In this document: piece after piece, positions 7,901-15,814 of the stretch
Numbering within the stretch: the first letter of the stretch is position 1
Layout of the letters: each line of letters starts with the position of its first letter
DNA from: Bacteroidaceae bacterium
Lineage (GTDB): Bacteria > Bacteroidota > Bacteroidia > Bacteroidales > Bacteroidaceae
Length of the DNA: 47,156 nucleotides
NCBI GenBank assembly: GCA_017617235.1
Contig: JAFZWQ010000033.1
Location: 1 to 47,156 of the forward strand
Direction of reading: 5' to 3'
Position numbers and translations under genes: made by a program
Notes under the pieces: generated by a model
Databases searched by the model: none
What the model was told of the DNA's origin: nothing
Seen by the model: only the letters and a program-made list of their open reading frames with translations

Positions 7901-9586
7901 TTCCAGTTCTCGAAGAGCGTCGACAAAGCTCATTGGTACAACATGACCATTCGTGGTGACTACTTCGTCAGCAAGCAATCCGAGGAACCCTATTATCCTG
8001 GCGAGGTGGCAGACGACGACCTCTTCCTTACGCCCGAATTCCAGTGGGCCTTTGGCGGAGACCCCTATCATTTGGTGGTTTACAACCGTTCGACGGGCTT
8101 CGACGAGAGCCTGACTCCTGAAGGTGAGTATGGCGTCATGCGTCCGGGTCAGTATGCGTGGGATTTGCTGCCCAACATGGATGGTTTCGTTCTGCACATG
8201 GCCGGCAGCGCTTACTCTTGTCTCAACCAGTTTGGCGGTGTAGGCGGTCCTCTGAAGTTCTGGCACGATGGGAACAGCCCGTACGACAATGGTTCCACCT
8301 TCCGTGTCTATGATGCACCGGATGAACTGATTACCATTATGGCAGACAACCTGACGATGACCTATGGCGATACAGTTCCCCAGCTCACCTACACCTACTC
8401 GGGTGGCGAGCTCATCGGTACACCCAAGCTCACGACCACAGCCACACAGCGCTCTGCTGTTGGCGTATATCCCATCAAGGTAGAGGCTGGTGGTGTTCAA
8501 AACGGTCGTCTCGAGTTTGTTGACGGAACACTCACCATCACTCAGGCTCCGCTCAGCGTAAGTGTTCGCGATGTGGCCATTACGGAGGGCGAGGCGATAC
8601 CCGATTTCCAACTCCTGTATTCTGGATGGCGCAACGGCGATACGGAAGCTTCTGCCTTCAGCGAGAAACCTAAGGCCACCACTACGGCTACCGCTTCGTC
8701 GCAGCCTGGCACATATCCCATCACCGTCAGCAGTGGTAAGGCACAGAACTACAGTCTTTCTTATACCGCTGGTACACTCACCATCCTGAAGCGCGACATC
8801 TTCCTGGCAACCTACAAGGTGCTGTTCGATGATGAGGTCGTAGCCACCGCTACTGCACAGGTTCCCAGCGGCGACGCTTTGCCCGCACCACCTGCAGAAC
8901 TGTCGAACAAGTTCATCAGCCTGCAGCCCTACGGACAGTTGCCGCAAACCGTAACCGAGAACGTAACCGTCTATTACACAGCTGTATGGAGCGGTCCCTT
9001 CCAGTTCTCGACGAAGGTGGAAGATGCCCTGTGGTACAACATGACCATCCGCAACGACTATTACGTTGGCTATCAGGACGAGGAACCTTATTATCCCAGC
9101 AAGGTCAGCACAGAGGCACTTGCCGACAGAGCCTATCATTGGGCCTTTGGCGGTAATCCCTACAAGGTGCTGGTTTACAATCGTCTGAGCAACTTCGACA
9201 AGACGCTGACCCGCGATGGCGAGAATGCTGTCATGCGTGCCGGTAAATATGCTTGGGACCTGCTGCCCAATGACGAAGGTTTCGTGCTCCGTGTTCCCGG
9301 AACCGCCAGCACCTGCATCAACCAGTTTGGCGGCAACGAAGGTCCCCTGCAGTTCTGGGACAGCAAGAATAGTCTCACCGACGACGGCTCCACCTTCCAC
9401 GTATTCGAGGCCACAGCCGACGGCATTGTTGAAATGGCAAATGACCAATGGCAAAAGGCAAATGCTGCGGTGTATGACCTCAGTGGTCGCAAAGTCAGAA
9501 ATTCTGTGCCCTCAGGCTCCTCTCCGTCCTCCGTACTCAAGAAGGGAATCTACATCATCAACGGACGTCGCGTCCTCATCAAATAA
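4973..9586 (+). CDS. Secreted CotH-kinase-domain protein with MBG domains and C-terminal sorting tail
   Basis: About 1537 residues. A signal peptide (MKTRFFTLLISIFACLG ... SQASA) is followed by a ricin-like first ~190 residues and an Asp/Pro linker (DDPGIDPGDDPGDDP). A CotH domain (about 375-750) has RGRGNSSWGWSKKPYRLKF near 421 and WDLDWGFGYE. CotH proteins are atypical protein kinases on spore coats; in Bacteroidetes they are usually exported and of unknown substrate. Two copies of a ~140-residue module (about 973-1115 and 1340-1479, both starting GPFQFS and containing WYNMTIR and AWDLLPN) bracket two MBG domains (YGDTVPQLTYTYSG, ITEGEAIPDFQLLYSG). The end, AVYDLSGRKV to KGIYIINGRRVLIK, resembles a T9SS type A signal. 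An upstream in-frame ATG at 4934 is rejected because it precedes the predicted transcription start. Confidence 0.85.
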   Translation: MRMKTRFFTLLISIFACLGLCSSQASAASIEDGVYYITCSSMNDEGYLGLGAYHDVDPYIYYVSGGQNITKDGYWVITNTGSGYTFRNQESGQLLVYTTDRVDLYYKNMTLADESLGDYSEYWNLIENYDGTFSVQSVANTAHYWNLRSGTGLLGTYTSSAGSSNNEHFTFHLKGDDPGIDPGDDPGDDPTPQPAVTHLTFPSALHVYLTDGRIEAYPLEYVTKYSVQGGKLVIETNLGQNYSYNMSEVATYSEQAPTDFPTFESFKFNNKFNDQLFTDAEGEFVGDTVYVTIAAIGKRLTPSFKLADGENIVVYVDNVLQTSKETRLRFDKDIYYVVTRPGITMLLPQSDMKGSYSMQPYGRVVRVHVDWLTDRAEVPTIYINTADGQSITSKTEYKDATIVIDGHGIFPSMDETPMQIRGRGNSSWGWSKKPYRLKFEEKVKPLGMTKGKSWVLLANGIGGSMLTNAVGMKAANQMGAAGANHIVPVDIYLNGEYRGSYNFTEKVGFSNNSIDIDDETVAAMLELDSYYDEPEGQKFRTEPYGLPINIKEPEFDEGTTTLTLEQIEADFNKFMSTLYRGGDISKYVDIEQLVRFMMVDELTLNYEFYHPKSTFCYKESYESDTCKYIFGPVWDLDWGFGYEQSRSYFRDRATDNYWIDNPNMEVVQFIRDLRYKYEPMNEVYKTLWKKFLDNDLQELMEYCQDYYDFAKNSFDANRTKWGDHTDYKQQAVQAAEWLQARTQQVYDDIINNVRPDISPVEPVDFANDKLYTLRCRRGSLVLNAAHTGLDVGQVRTDAPEEDGQFAIINIAGQNYLYSPVTKQYLNYRNNGTWVSELGTPITFDNSKADGEYQYMMSVTNDWGQTLYFNNSSTRLVINSWNTADDGNRWLIEEVDDFDPTEALDLARGSLIAVTNRYLFEGKVVGEETIEVPYGAVPPEPSSQWSSSLVELTEPDDMPYEITDDVTLDYTVEWTGPFQFSKSVDKAHWYNMTIRGDYFVSKQSEEPYYPGEVADDDLFLTPEFQWAFGGDPYHLVVYNRSTGFDESLTPEGEYGVMRPGQYAWDLLPNMDGFVLHMAGSAYSCLNQFGGVGGPLKFWHDGNSPYDNGSTFRVYDAPDELITIMADNLTMTYGDTVPQLTYTYSGGELIGTPKLTTTATQRSAVGVYPIKVEAGGVQNGRLEFVDGTLTITQAPLSVSVRDVAITEGEAIPDFQLLYSGWRNGDTEASAFSEKPKATTTATASSQPGTYPITVSSGKAQNYSLSYTAGTLTILKRDIFLATYKVLFDDEVVATATAQVPSGDALPAPPAELSNKFISLQPYGQLPQTVTENVTVYYTAVWSGPFQFSTKVEDALWYNMTIRNDYYVGYQDEEPYYPSKVSTEALADRAYHWAFGGNPYKVLVYNRLSNFDKTLTRDGENAVMRAGKYAWDLLPNDEGFVLRVPGTASTCINQFGGNEGPLQFWDSKNSLTDDGSTFHVFEATADGIVEMANDQWQKANAAVYDLSGRKVRNSVPSGSSPSSVLKKGIYIINGRRVLIK
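9430..9464 (+). repeat. 35-bp repeat in frame inside the CotH gene
   Basis: This segment (core GGCAAATGACCAATGGCAAA) is identical over 35 bp to the minus strand of 11015-11049 in the GH128-like gene. In both it encodes EMANDQWQKAN just before the C-terminal YDxSGRKV tail. Confidence 0.85.
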
Positions 9587-9670
9587 CGCGCCCCCTCCCC
9601 ACAAGGACTTCCCCTCCCTCCACGACGGGATTCCCCCTCACACCACAAAGGGACTTCCCCCTCCCCACAC

Positions 9671-9698
9671 AAAAGGCGACCCTCCCCGGTCGCCTTTT
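9671..9698. terminator. Bidirectional terminator hairpin
   Basis: A perfect 11-bp stem (AAAAGGCGACC / GGTCGCCTTTT) with loop CTCCCC carries A and T runs on both sides, so it can end the CotH transcript and the opposing glycosyltransferase transcript. The rest of 9587-9788 is C-rich simple sequence without a gene. Confidence 0.85.
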
Positions 9699-9788
9699 CC
9701 TTTCCCTTCGTCCCAACGCTCCTTGCCCTCCGTCGCCATAAGAGGTATGGCTCCCCTCATCGGGCCGCAGTGACATTCGGTCACTACT

Positions 9789-10925
9789 CTAAAGACCCTC
9801 TTCGCCTAACGTCTTTTCCCAGAGCGCGAGGTAGCGACGGGCAATGTGGAGGGGATCGTGGTGCCGACGGATGTATTCGATGCTGTCGCGACTGAGTTGG
9901 TCGATGGCTTCGGGATGCAATAGCAGGCGGTTGCGAATCTGCTGGACAACATCGTCCTCGGTGGGCTGTACATTGATGATGGGTCGCAACTCGTCCTCAC
10001 CCATTATTTGGTAGTGCTCGGGTTCTGCTCCGCCCACGACAACGAGTCCTTGCGACATAGCCTGCAGGGCGTTCATTGCAGGGGTGTAGGAGTATAGTTG
10101 GTCGAGCAGAACGTGGCTGTCGTTAAGCATCTGGCAATATTGCTGGAAGGGGACATTTTCTGCACAGACGATTTCCATGCGGTCGGGGAATTCGGCCTTA
10201 AGGCGACGAAGGGCGCTGAGCATGATGTCGGTGCCTTTGTATTCGCTGCGGCTACGCTGAATGCCGATGAAAAACCTTAGTTTTGAGTTCCGAGTCCCGA
10301 GTTCCGAGTTCTGAGTTTCGAGGGTCGAATTAGAAGCAGGAATCGGAATAGGGAAGGGGATGAAATGGAGTTTGTCTGCATAGTGGGTCTGGCAGCAACG
10401 ATAATTCTCGTATAGGCTGGCCACGATGCCGTCGCAATCGTCGGCAATTCGGTCGAACAACTCGCCCTTGGGCCCTAGCCAGTTCTCTTCCATTTCCTGA
10501 GTAAAGGCGTTGTGGCGGCGTTGACCGAAGAGGTAGAAGTCGCTATAGCGGAAGGTGTCGGGTTTCAGTCCTTCCTCGACCCAGGGTTTGTCGATGCCGA
10601 AGGAACCCAAGAACATCCGTCCGTTTTGACGGCGTAACTGCTGGTAGTAGGGCAGGATGCGATGGGGACGCAGGTTGAGGAACACGGGATTGATGAGTTG
10701 CACCACATCGTAGCCGCGTAGGCGGGGCAGGGTGCGACGAATGTCGAGGAGATAGCGCAACGTGTCCCAACGGCCCAAGGAACGACGTCGCAGGTCGATG
10801 TCACGCTGATAGTTCTTCCAACCGTCACCATCGCTTACCACCGTAACCTGATGCCCCAGGGCGCGAAGCCCTTCGGCCAGCGTCCAGTGGACATTGCTGT
10901 AGTCCCCAACGAGCAGTATCTTCAT
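9789..10925 (-). CDS. GT-B type glycosyltransferase
   Basis: About 378 residues starting MKILLVGDYSNVHWTLAEGLRALGHQVTVVSDG, the Rossmann start of a glycosyltransferase family 4-like protein. The C-terminal part contains FIGIQRSRSEYKGTDIMLSAL and an acceptor/donor region ALQAMSQGLVVVGG. It probably transfers a sugar to a cell-surface glycan. The ORF is open further upstream, but the ATG at 10925 overlaps the stop of the GH128-like gene as ATGA, so coupled translation sets this start. Residues near 200-220 (TLETQNSELGTRNSKLR) are encoded by a simple repeat and are likely an inserted loop. Donor and acceptor cannot be read from the sequence. Confidence 0.8.
   Translation of the reverse strand: MKILLVGDYSNVHWTLAEGLRALGHQVTVVSDGDGWKNYQRDIDLRRRSLGRWDTLRYLLDIRRTLPRLRGYDVVQLINPVFLNLRPHRILPYYQQLRRQNGRMFLGSFGIDKPWVEEGLKPDTFRYSDFYLFGQRRHNAFTQEMEENWLGPKGELFDRIADDCDGIVASLYENYRCCQTHYADKLHFIPFPIPIPASNSTLETQNSELGTRNSKLRFFIGIQRSRSEYKGTDIMLSALRRLKAEFPDRMEIVCAENVPFQQYCQMLNDSHVLLDQLYSYTPAMNALQAMSQGLVVVGGAEPEHYQIMGEDELRPIINVQPTEDDVVQQIRNRLLLHPEAIDQLSRDSIEYIRRHHDPLHIARRYLALWEKTLGEEGL
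10285..10322 (-). repeat. Simple repeat (gagttccgagt type) in frame inside the glycosyltransferase gene
   Basis: The plus strand reads repeated GAGTTCCGAGT variants. On the coding strand this gives LETQNSELGTRNSKL. The same kind of repeat is intergenic at 23092-23137. Confidence 0.7.
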
Positions 10926-13900
10926 CGGATAACCGTCTTCTTGCCGTTTTGGATGTAGATTCCCTTCGGGAGCACAGAGGAGACTTTGCGACCACTGATG
11001 TCGTAAATGGCACCATTTGCCTTTTGCCATTGGTCATTTGCCATTTCAGCAATGCCATCGGGCAGCGGCTCTACGTATTGCCACAGCAGGCCGAAGTCGT
11101 CGGCACTCCACCACGAACTTCCGCTGCTGGCCCGTGCCTGTAAGGTGATGCGCAGGGTTTCGCCCGGACGAACGACTACAGCAGGTGCTTCCAAAAGCAG
11201 CCAGCCGTTCTTGTATGGACTACCATCGCCGCTGACGTTACCGATGGGGGTGATGGTGCTTGTCTGGCTTACAGGTTCCTCTGTGTCAGGTGTGAACACG
11301 CTGGCTGTGAGCGAGATAGATTCGTTGGTGCTGCCTCGCACAAGGGCTTTTACTTGGTAACTGCCTTCGGGCAGGTAGGTGATGTCTTGGGACATGGTGC
11401 CGGTGAAGGCGCTGCTCTTCCACAGGTTCCAATAGGCGTTCGACGAAACTCCGTCGCTACCTTCACCCTTGTTCGTCTCGCAGTTCTCGACGGTCCAGCC
11501 ATAGGTGTCCTCTCGTTGGCAACTGGGGTTGATGACGTAGGCCGAAGCATCGATGCCGTTTACGAAGAAATGCTCGCGAGCAAACTTCTCGGCTCCCTGG
11601 CGTGCAGCCATGAATTGTGCGTGACTATCTTCTGAAAGGTCGCCTGTGCGGATGAGTTTGAACTCGTCGGCTCCGGCCCAGCGGGCACTCATCTGACCCA
11701 GGTTCTTCACACCGATGCGCAAATGTCCGTCCAGAACCACAATGCCGGATAGGGTAGTGCGGCGTTCGTAGTCGATTTGGCTGTCCTCGGTGACAGGTGC
11801 CAGATACTGGACATCGTCGGTCTGGGCATAGAGCACTACGGCACCGTTCACCTGTGCACCTTCCACATTGTCGGCGGTGTTGAAGACAGCTGCCGACAGT
11901 TCATAGACACCCTGGGGCAGGTCGTCGATATCCTGATAATAGTCGAACTGCATGCCCTCGGCTGTCTTGCTCCATACCTCGAGATAGGTATCGCCTGTAC
12001 TCTTCGTGTAGCCGTTGGCCGCACTGCGCTGGCAGTTCCATCCGGGCACCTCGTCCTTGCTGTCGACCTGGATGTTGGGGTTCTGCACATATCCCAGTGT
12101 GACGGGGATGCTGGTTGTCTCGTCGCCAACGGTACGCTTGATGTAAACGCGCAGTTGGCAGTTGTCGATGTCGAAGTCGGCAAGGGCAAATTCGTATTTC
12201 AACGTTTCGTTGTCGAACTTGTAACGCTCCTCTTCCGTGTAGTAATCCTCCCACTGGCTCGTCTGGCTGTTGTACTTCTGCACAGTCATTATGTCCGTCA
12301 TGTCGCCGTTGGGGTTATCGATGGTCACTGCCAACTTCTGCTTGGCATCGTTGACTACAGCCTTCATGGTGGGTGTCTTCAGCGAGGGCGTCCAGAACGT
12401 GGGCACCTTGGTGTACTTGGAGTTGTAGGCAAAGGTGGAACGGTGGTCGCGATAAACCTGTCCGGCAGGTGTCAGTCCCTTCGAGGGATTGTTATCGTAG
12501 AACATATAGGTTTCCCATTTGTCCTCCAGATACACGGCATAGCGCTCAATCCAGGGGCACTCCTCAACCTTCTGCAGCAACACCTGCATGTATTTGCGAT
12601 GCTGTTCGTAGCTTGTGATGTTGTTGGTATTCCACGATGCGCTGATGTTGAACTCGCTAATCCACAATGGTCTGCCCGTATTGGTCCATACGCTCTTGCA
12701 CTTCGTATTGCAGTACCAGTCGGCATACGCTGTTTCGTTCATGCCTGCCAGATCCCAATAGGAATGCGTCACTCCAAAGTCGCAGCGCGAAGCCATGTTG
12801 TCCACATTCTGGAAGAAGTTGGTCAGGTAACCCAGGTCTGTGGGCTGTGGCGAGCCGATGCGGGCACCGCTGGGCAGGAACTTATTGTTGAAGGTGTAGG
12901 CCGTCCATTCGTCTGTGGTGCCTCCGCACGAGCAGTCGGTGTGCTGTTCCGAGTGTTCGGGCTCGTTCAGCGAGAGCGAGGCTGTGTTGGTCTTGCTGAC
13001 GACATCGTCGGCACTGGGCCAGTAGCGATGCTGCAGGCAGGGCACATACTCGTAGTCCGTAGCCGTACTGTAACCCGCACTCCACGTCCAGAACCAGGTG
13101 GCTCTCAGCTTATCTATGCCGCTGGTACCATTCTTGTTTCCCATGCCCTTCTTGCTCAGGTAGGGCCAAGGCTTGATGTACACCGAACTTACGCGTTTCG
13201 AGAGGGCTACCGGCAGTTCTACGGTCAGGTCGGCATGGTCGGCCACAAACACGCGGCTATATCCGTTGTCACTGGTTTCGCTGGCCAACGTTGCCATATA
13301 TCCTCGGCGCAGGGTGAAACTTGTCATCGTGTTTGCACGTTTGCTTAGGGTCGTGTGCTTACCCACGGTCAGGGTGAATGTGCCTGCGGTTCCTTCACAA
13401 GTCATGATGGTCTTCGGCTTGGGGATTACCACCGCACCGTTCAGGAATATCTCGACGCGGCAGTTCGAACCGTTCTTGGCCGTCTTTCCGTTAATCTTTA
13501 CATACTTCAGGTAATTGTTGATGACCGTACTGGGCAAGATGTTGTCGATGACGAGCCACGTGCTGTCGCTTCCCAGATTGATGGTCGAGCTACCACTGAT
13601 GGGTGTCGTATTTGCCGTCACGTGGATGTCTATGGCATCCGAACGGTCGATGTTGACATTCTTCATCAGTGCATAGTCTATCTCCTTTACTCCCTGTGCG
13701 TTAGTGTACTCTTCGGAAACGTATGCTGCACGAGCTTCGTTCCAGTTGTTGCCCACAACGGGAATGGCCGACCATTGCGAATGACTGCCTTTGGGCTTGT
13801 CGTAGAATACGGAGACGTATGTTGTACCCAGATTCGCACCGTCCACACCCAGGTAGCTGTTACCTTTCTTACAGATGAGGTACGAGTACGTGCCTTCCTC

Positions 13901-14236
13901 CACCTTCCACAGGAAACGTGCATCAGTGGAACGGTTCTGCTCGAATACTACAGAGTAGGAACTCGAACTGCTGGCAGCCAGATACTTTTTGCTGCTCTTC
14001 TGTCGCAACAACACATAGCCGCTGGTGCCGCTCTCCTCGGCTACGAAGATGTAGCTGTCGGCATCGCTGACGGTGCCGTAGGCCGATATGGCAGGTGCGT
14101 TTCCCTCCTCGTTCGAACCCAGCAGTTTTTCGTAGATATTCAGCCAAAGATAGTACTCGGTATTGGACTTCAATGTGGCAGCTTGCATGCTCAGCATGCC
14201 CAGCATGGCAAATAGAATAAGGAAAGATTTTTTCAT
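10922..14236 (-). CDS. Secreted GH128-like glycoside hydrolase with CBM-like modules and sorting tail
   Basis: 1104 residues with signal peptide MKKSFLILFAMLGMLSMQA. A ricin/lectin-like N-terminal region (about 20-160) precedes a beta-sandwich segment. A TIM-barrel 'glycosyl hydrolase catalytic core' follows, with LSLNEPEHSEQ (E425, likely acid/base) and WISEFNIS (E528, likely nucleophile). This pairing is typical of GH128 endo-beta-1,3-glucanases. Two jelly-roll CBM-like modules follow, then the tail AIYDISGRKV ... KGIYIQNGKKTVIR. Export and surface attachment through a T9SS-like route is inferred. It is the first gene of a two-gene unit with the glycosyltransferase, with a 4-bp stop/start overlap. 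The -7 element TATCTTTG lies on the minus strand at 14257-14264. GH128 is the best fit; another clan A family is possible. Confidence 0.8.
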   Translation of the reverse strand: MKKSFLILFAMLGMLSMQAATLKSNTEYYLWLNIYEKLLGSNEEGNAPAISAYGTVSDADSYIFVAEESGTSGYVLLRQKSSKKYLAASSSSSYSVVFEQNRSTDARFLWKVEEGTYSYLICKKGNSYLGVDGANLGTTYVSVFYDKPKGSHSQWSAIPVVGNNWNEARAAYVSEEYTNAQGVKEIDYALMKNVNIDRSDAIDIHVTANTTPISGSSTINLGSDSTWLVIDNILPSTVINNYLKYVKINGKTAKNGSNCRVEIFLNGAVVIPKPKTIMTCEGTAGTFTLTVGKHTTLSKRANTMTSFTLRRGYMATLASETSDNGYSRVFVADHADLTVELPVALSKRVSSVYIKPWPYLSKKGMGNKNGTSGIDKLRATWFWTWSAGYSTATDYEYVPCLQHRYWPSADDVVSKTNTASLSLNEPEHSEQHTDCSCGGTTDEWTAYTFNNKFLPSGARIGSPQPTDLGYLTNFFQNVDNMASRCDFGVTHSYWDLAGMNETAYADWYCNTKCKSVWTNTGRPLWISEFNISASWNTNNITSYEQHRKYMQVLLQKVEECPWIERYAVYLEDKWETYMFYDNNPSKGLTPAGQVYRDHRSTFAYNSKYTKVPTFWTPSLKTPTMKAVVNDAKQKLAVTIDNPNGDMTDIMTVQKYNSQTSQWEDYYTEEERYKFDNETLKYEFALADFDIDNCQLRVYIKRTVGDETTSIPVTLGYVQNPNIQVDSKDEVPGWNCQRSAANGYTKSTGDTYLEVWSKTAEGMQFDYYQDIDDLPQGVYELSAAVFNTADNVEGAQVNGAVVLYAQTDDVQYLAPVTEDSQIDYERRTTLSGIVVLDGHLRIGVKNLGQMSARWAGADEFKLIRTGDLSEDSHAQFMAARQGAEKFAREHFFVNGIDASAYVINPSCQREDTYGWTVENCETNKGEGSDGVSSNAYWNLWKSSAFTGTMSQDITYLPEGSYQVKALVRGSTNESISLTASVFTPDTEEPVSQTSTITPIGNVSGDGSPYKNGWLLLEAPAVVVRPGETLRITLQARASSGSSWWSADDFGLLWQYVEPLPDGIAEMANDQWQKANGAIYDISGRKVSSVLPKGIYIQNGKKTVIR
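11015..11049 (-). repeat. Second copy of the 35-bp in-frame repeat
   Basis: Reverse complement identical to 9430-9464. It encodes EMANDQWQKAN at the linker before the C-terminal tail of the GH128-like protein. Confidence 0.85.
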
Positions 14237-14256
14237 AATTTAAGGTGTTTTGCGCT

Positions 14257-14264
14257 CAAAGATA
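14257..14264 (-). promoter_or_regulatory. -7 element TATCTTTG for the GH128-like operon
   Basis: Plus-strand CAAAGATA reads TATCTTTG on the minus strand, 20 bp before the ATG at 14236. Confidence 0.6.
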
Positions 14265-14297
14265 CGAAATAATTTTCAATTATTGGTGAAAATATTG

Positions 14298-14305
14298 TAC
14301 CTTTG
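14298..14305 (+). promoter_or_regulatory. -7 element TACCTTTG for the flippase gene
   Basis: The element ends 9 bp before the ATG at 14315, so the transcript is nearly leaderless. The longer ORF with a TTG start at 14303 would begin inside the promoter and is rejected. Confidence 0.65.
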
Positions 14306-14314
14306 CACGATTTT

Positions 14315-15814
14315 ATGGAGAAAAGAGAACCAGATGACAGTTACCGCCATGTGTTGAAATACACCGGTGTGTTTGGCGGAGTACAAGGATTGAAAATCTT
14401 TGTAACGCTGTTACGTAATAAGTTAGCTTCCTCTTTGCTGGGCAAAGTGGGCATGGGCGTGAACGGTATTTTCCTGAATATCGGCGAGATTATGAACTCG
14501 TGGACGAATTTCGGAATTCCGTTCTATGCTGTGCAGCGCATCTCGGAAATCTATGAGGAAGGTACGGAGGACGATTTGCGACGCTTTGTGGGTGTCATCC
14601 GCACGTGGAGCGTTTGGTCGGCCTTGCTGGGTGGCATGTTGTGTTTCTTCCTGGCTTCTTGGCTCAACGGACACTATTTCCCCGCTGGCGAACAGCATAC
14701 GCTGGAAATCATGCTGCTTTCGGTCTTCGTTGCCTCCATGCCCATCGAGGCTGTGGAATGTTCCCTGCTGAAGGGTTTGCGACAGTTGCGCACGGTGGCC
14801 TTCATCGAGGTGATGGCAGCCCTTTCCACCTTCGCGTTAACGATACCTCTTTATTTCTTCTTTGGCCTGAAGGGTATTGTCGCTTCGCTGGTGCTGTGCG
14901 GTTGGGCTGTGGCCATCATCCATCTGATATTCTCGACACGTCTCTATTCCTATCGCGTAAAGCTGTTCTCGAGGACCACGCTGCGCGAGGGCTGGCCGCT
15001 GATTCGCATCGGTTTGCCCTATGTGCTGGCAGCTGTGGCAGGAGCCATGACAACTGGCGAGGTGTTCAGCTACCTCAGCGATACGGGTCAGGTGGGTCTG
15101 TACCGTGCTGGCTATGGACTGATGGTTACCTATGCAGGAATGGTGTTTGTGGCAGTCGAGGCGGATTACTTCCCCCGACTCTCCAGTGTTAACCACGACC
15201 AGAAGCGAATGAACCACACCATCAATCAGCAAATCGATGTTTGCGTCCTGTTGATGGCTCCGATACTGATTGTGCTGGTGTTGGCTATGCCCTGGATAAT
15301 CCGACTGCTGTGGACCAACGAGTTCCTGCCCGTAGGAACCATGGCCATCTGTGCCGTTTTCTATATGTTCTTCAAGGCTGTTGCTACACCGATAGGCTAT
15401 ACGTCGCTGGCCAAAGGCGATTCGTGGCTCTACCTGATTATGGAGTGCATATACGACGTGATGTTTGTACTGATGTTGCGCTACGGCTATGCACGAATGG
15501 GGCTGACGGGTGCCGGCATTGCCCTGTCTGTTGCCGCTCTGTTCGACCTGATAATGATTGGCACGGTGTACGGACTGCGCTATCATCTGTACATGCGTCG
15601 GCGTACGCTTTTCCTGATTCTTCCGCAGGCCGTTCTGCTCGCAGCGGCTGTGGCTGCCTGCCTGTGGCTGAGTCCGGTGTACAAGTACCTGGTGGGTTCG
15701 CTGGCATTGCTGCTGTCCCTTGTGTTCTCTCTGCGCCTGCTGTCGAACGAGATGTCCTCGCTTCCCACCTTCCTTTCTTCCCGCCTTTCCCGCTTTTTAA
15801 AATCCTCGAAATAA
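14315..15814 (+). CDS. Polysaccharide flippase (Wzx/MOP superfamily)
   Basis: A 499-residue polytopic membrane protein with about 12-14 predicted helices, starting MEKREPDDSYRHVLKYTGVFGGVQGLKIFVTLLRNK. The N-terminal pattern and helix layout match oligosaccharide/O-antigen flippases, which move lipid-linked glycans across the inner membrane. It shares one base with the following GT2 gene (TAATG), so the two are co-translated. The pair faces the divergent GH128/GT unit, suggesting a small surface-glycan locus. Substrate unknown. Confidence 0.85.
   Translation: MEKREPDDSYRHVLKYTGVFGGVQGLKIFVTLLRNKLASSLLGKVGMGVNGIFLNIGEIMNSWTNFGIPFYAVQRISEIYEEGTEDDLRRFVGVIRTWSVWSALLGGMLCFFLASWLNGHYFPAGEQHTLEIMLLSVFVASMPIEAVECSLLKGLRQLRTVAFIEVMAALSTFALTIPLYFFFGLKGIVASLVLCGWAVAIIHLIFSTRLYSYRVKLFSRTTLREGWPLIRIGLPYVLAAVAGAMTTGEVFSYLSDTGQVGLYRAGYGLMVTYAGMVFVAVEADYFPRLSSVNHDQKRMNHTINQQIDVCVLLMAPILIVLVLAMPWIIRLLWTNEFLPVGTMAICAVFYMFFKAVATPIGYTSLAKGDSWLYLIMECIYDVMFVLMLRYGYARMGLTGAGIALSVAALFDLIMIGTVYGLRYHLYMRRRTLFLILPQAVLLAAAVAACLWLSPVYKYLVGSLALLLSLVFSLRLLSNEMSSLPTFLSSRLSRFLKSSK

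Noticed and set aside
7814-9454. 546-codon minus-strand ORF opposite the 3' half of the CotH gene
   Set aside because: It mirrors the duplicated modules and MBG domains of the real gene and repeats internally for that reason.
11777-13348. 523-codon plus-strand ORF opposite the GH128-like gene
   Set aside because: Antisense to conserved catalytic motifs; no family resemblance.
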